A stretch of DNA of 6,039 nt, from positions 1 to 6,039 of the forward strand of contig JACPBU010000098.1 in NCBI GenBank assembly GCA_016180165.1, read 5' to 3'. The DNA is from Candidatus Woesearchaeota archaeon. GTDB taxonomy: Archaea > Nanobdellota > Nanobdellia > Woesearchaeales > JACPBV01. The translations under genes and the position numbers were made by a program. Below are positions 4,422 through 6,039 of the stretch, one piece after another. A model generated the notes under the pieces. The model made no database searches. It saw only the letters and a list, made by a program, of their open reading frames with translations, and was not told the origin of the DNA. Position 1 is the first letter of the stretch, and every line of letters begins with the position of its first letter.

Positions 4422-5093
4422 ATGCGTTACACCCTACTTGTGATTATATCACTCCTCTTGGTAGCAGGATGTTCCCAACAGGATTCCTTTAAGGGAGATT
4501 CTTCTGGGGAGGCAATCGAGGCAACCGGAAACTCTTTTGAGGATAGTCTCCAGGCATCTGGCCAGCCGCTCGGGAATAGCCAGGATGGTTCCATTCAGCA
4601 GGATTCCGTTCAGGCGGAAGAAGCAAGCAAGCTCGAACTCCTTGAGCCAGGCAGCGTTGAAGCAGAGCCGCAGCAGGAAATACCTTCAATATCTGAAGGC
4701 CAGGCAATCAGTATCTACAAGACAAAATTTTCAGCTGACGATATATCAATTGGTATGGGCACCAAAGTCACCTGGATGGTTGCTGACGGCAGGAGGCATA
4801 TCGTGTCGTGCTATAAGGATGGAAAGCGGCAGTTCCAGAGCAAAGAATTATATGCTGAAAATAAATTCTCGCATGAATTCAGCCAGGCTGGGACTTTTAC
4901 CTGTGTTGACAGCATCTATGGCCATCGCGGCATGATTAGAGTCAGCCAGGAGATGGGGAAGGGTATGGCTGCGCCGACCGGATATGCCATTAACATCCCT
5001 CAGGGCGCCTCAGAACCAAGCTATTTTGTCATGCTGCTCATTCTTGCTGGCATTTCATCAGCAGTCTTTTTCTCAAGCAAAAGGAAAAGGTAA
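4422..5093 (+). CDS. Cupredoxin-domain lipoprotein with a C-terminal membrane anchor
   Basis: The 223-residue protein begins with a short lipoprotein signal, MRYTLLVIISLLLVAGC, with lipobox LVAGC and Cys17 as the modified residue. Residues 18-90 are a Ser/Gln/Asp/Glu-rich linker with loose QDS-type repeats. Residues about 93-175 form a plastocyanin-like domain: strands ISIYKTKFSADDISIGMGTKVTW, then HIVSC with His126, then TFTCVDSIYGHRGMIRV with Cys161, His168 and Met171. His, Cys, His and Met are the four usual ligands of a type 1 (blue) copper site, so it probably binds copper outside the membrane for electron transfer. Residues 201-217 are a hydrophobic helix followed by SSKRKR. The protein would thus be held at both ends, or the C-terminal unit may be processed. 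The start at 4422 is set by the signal peptide and the TATA box. Its redox partner is not evident in this window. Confidence 0.86.
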   Translation: MRYTLLVIISLLLVAGCSQQDSFKGDSSGEAIEATGNSFEDSLQASGQPLGNSQDGSIQQDSVQAEEASKLELLEPGSVEAEPQQEIPSISEGQAISIYKTKFSADDISIGMGTKVTWMVADGRRHIVSCYKDGKRQFQSKELYAENKFSHEFSQAGTFTCVDSIYGHRGMIRVSQEMGKGMAAPTGYAINIPQGASEPSYFVMLLILAGISSAVFFSSKRKR

Positions 5094-5104
5094 TAGGCCT
5101 ATTA
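5091..5104. repeat. 14-bp perfect palindrome over the lipoprotein stop codon
   Basis: TAATAGGCCTATTA is a perfect palindrome whose first three bases are the stop codon of the cupredoxin gene. It could be a protein-binding site or a weak 3' end hairpin. The three T after the next A (5105-5107 region) are too short to be a convincing terminator. Confidence 0.4.
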
Positions 5105-5247
5105 TTTCGAAGAGCATAGATAACTGATCAAAAAAGTTTGGGTTCCTTAATATGGTGGCGCATTAACTATCACTCAATTATTTAATTGCGCAATATATAT
5201 TCTAAAAAACAACAAACTATTTATAGGTTGAAGCATATGCTCGCTGC
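5094..5247. other. AT-rich intergenic spacer before the isomerase
   Basis: No coding frame is supported here. It holds two overlapping symmetric elements: CAATTA-TT-TAATTG at 5175-5188 and the perfect palindrome ATTGCGCAAT at 5185-5194, followed by an AT-rich stretch and the isomerase TATA box. The symmetric elements lie about 25-45 bases upstream of that box, a place suited to an activator or repressor, but no regulator is identifiable. Confidence 0.4.
5220..5225 (+). promoter_or_regulatory. TATA box for the phosphoglucose/phosphomannose isomerase gene
   Basis: TTTATA is centred about 25-26 bases before ATG 5248, predicting a leaderless message. An A-rich stretch just upstream may act as the TFB recognition element. 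There is no ribosome binding site before the ATG, consistent with leaderless initiation. Confidence 0.7.
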
Positions 5248-6039
5248 ATGATTGACCAGTCTAATATGCTCAAGGTTCTTGATGCCTTCCCCGATCAATG
5301 CAAAGCGGCACTCTCACTCCCTAAAGGATTGGTGGTGGGCAAAGAAGTTTCTTCCATCATTGTCTGCGGCATGGGCGGGTCTGCTGTCGGAGGGGATCTG
5401 CTGAAAGCTTTTGCAGCAACAACAAAACTTCCCGTCTTTGTCGTGAGGGATTATTCTCTTCCCAAGTTTGTTGATGAATACAGCCTGGTCTTTGCTGTGT
5501 CTTACTCGGGCAATACTGAAGAGACATTATCTGCTTTTGAAGAGGCGAAGCAGAGGAAAGCGCAGATTATCGGCATAACCTCCGGCGGGAAGCTTGCGCA
5601 GGAATGTGAAAAAGTGATCAGGATACCATCGGGCATCCAGCCAAGGGCGGCGCTGGGGTATGTGTTCTTTCCTATGGTTGGCGTGCTCTACAATTCCGGG
5701 CTGCTGGAGGTCGCAAATGATGAGCTCAATGAGATGCTTTTACTCCTCAGGAAACAGGATGCCATCAGGGAAGAAGCGCAGCAGATAGTTGCAACAATGG
5801 CCGGCAAAACTCCTGTTATCTATGCTTCAGAGGCGCTTGCGCCCGTTGCGATGAGGTGGAAGACCCAGATCAATGAAAATGCAAAGCATCAGGCCTATTA
5901 CAGCGTCTTTTCTGAGATGAACCACAACGAGATTGCCTGCTTTCCCAACATCGAGAGAAAGAAATTTGTTTCTATCCTTATCCGTGACAGGCACGACAAT
6001 CCAAGAATCCAGAAGCGGATGGATGTGTGCAAAGAGATC
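5248..6039 (+). CDS. Bifunctional phosphoglucose/phosphomannose isomerase, C-terminus cut by window edge
   Basis: The enzyme interconverts glucose 6-phosphate or mannose 6-phosphate with fructose 6-phosphate, serving glycolysis, gluconeogenesis and supply of mannose for glycans. The 264 residues present are most of a protein that normally has about 300-330. Two SIS sugar-binding folds are visible. CGMGGSAVGGDLL near residues 40-52 and VSYSGNTEETLSAFEEA near 84-100 form the phosphate-binding site. ITSGGKLA lies near 110-117, and PSGIQPRAALGYVFFPM near 127-143 is the family signature. INENAKHQAYYSVFSEMNHNE near 208-228 contains the Glu and His expected for catalysis. The start at ATG 5248 matches the family N-terminus and the TATA box 25-26 bases upstream. 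The reading frame runs intact to the window end. It appears to be transcribed alone. Confidence 0.95.
   Translation, partial: MIDQSNMLKVLDAFPDQCKAALSLPKGLVVGKEVSSIIVCGMGGSAVGGDLLKAFAATTKLPVFVVRDYSLPKFVDEYSLVFAVSYSGNTEETLSAFEEAKQRKAQIIGITSGGKLAQECEKVIRIPSGIQPRAALGYVFFPMVGVLYNSGLLEVANDELNEMLLLLRKQDAIREEAQQIVATMAGKTPVIYASEALAPVAMRWKTQINENAKHQAYYSVFSEMNHNEIACFPNIERKKFVSILIRDRHDNPRIQKRMDVCKEI

Noticed and set aside
1..6039. CRISPR arrays, transposase genes, phage or defence genes.
   Set aside because: No regularly spaced direct repeats, no transposase motifs and no defence-type domains were seen on either strand.

Overview
The window is archaeal. It carries a ribosomal protein found only in archaea and eukaryotes (eL15), an archaeal-type bifunctional phosphoglucose/phosphomannose isomerase, and promoters in which a TATA box lies 25-28 bases before the start codon, so that transcripts would begin at or next to the ATG. 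The eL15 lacks the usual C-terminal tail, and several proteins are compact. This hints at a small-genome (DPANN-like) archaeon, but the lineage is inference. GC content looks moderate.

Layout. Bases 1-557 (minus) hold most of a GNAT-like acetyltransferase whose C-terminal end lies outside the window. Its promoter diverges from that of a plus-strand two-component operon at 693-3283. This operon encodes a cytosolic sensor histidine kinase, interrupted by two single-base frameshifts (near 1084-1115 and 2208-2214), followed directly by a response regulator with an unusually enlarged receiver domain and no DNA-binding domain. Bases 3284-3580 are non-coding and rich in structure: a ~130-base hairpin with 17-bp terminal arms, then a compact pseudoknot whose strand order is that of HDV-like ribozymes. 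This region lies between the response regulator and the convergent eL15 gene (3581-4087, minus), which ends in two T-runs. Bases 4088-4421 hold the eL15 leader, a promoter-linked structured RNA candidate (about 4278-4380, a 10-bp stem followed at once by ACA), and the promoter of a cupredoxin lipoprotein (4422-5093, plus). An AT-rich spacer with overlapping palindromes (5094-5247) leads to the isomerase (5248 to the window end, plus).

How the genes work together. The kinase and response regulator form one signalling unit, with the receiver as the only visible output, so it probably acts through protein contacts. The other genes are separate units: translation (eL15), surface copper or redox chemistry (cupredoxin) and sugar-phosphate metabolism (isomerase). 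The least explained part is the non-coding region between the response regulator and eL15. The kinase frameshifts also need resolving as either sequence error or true decay.
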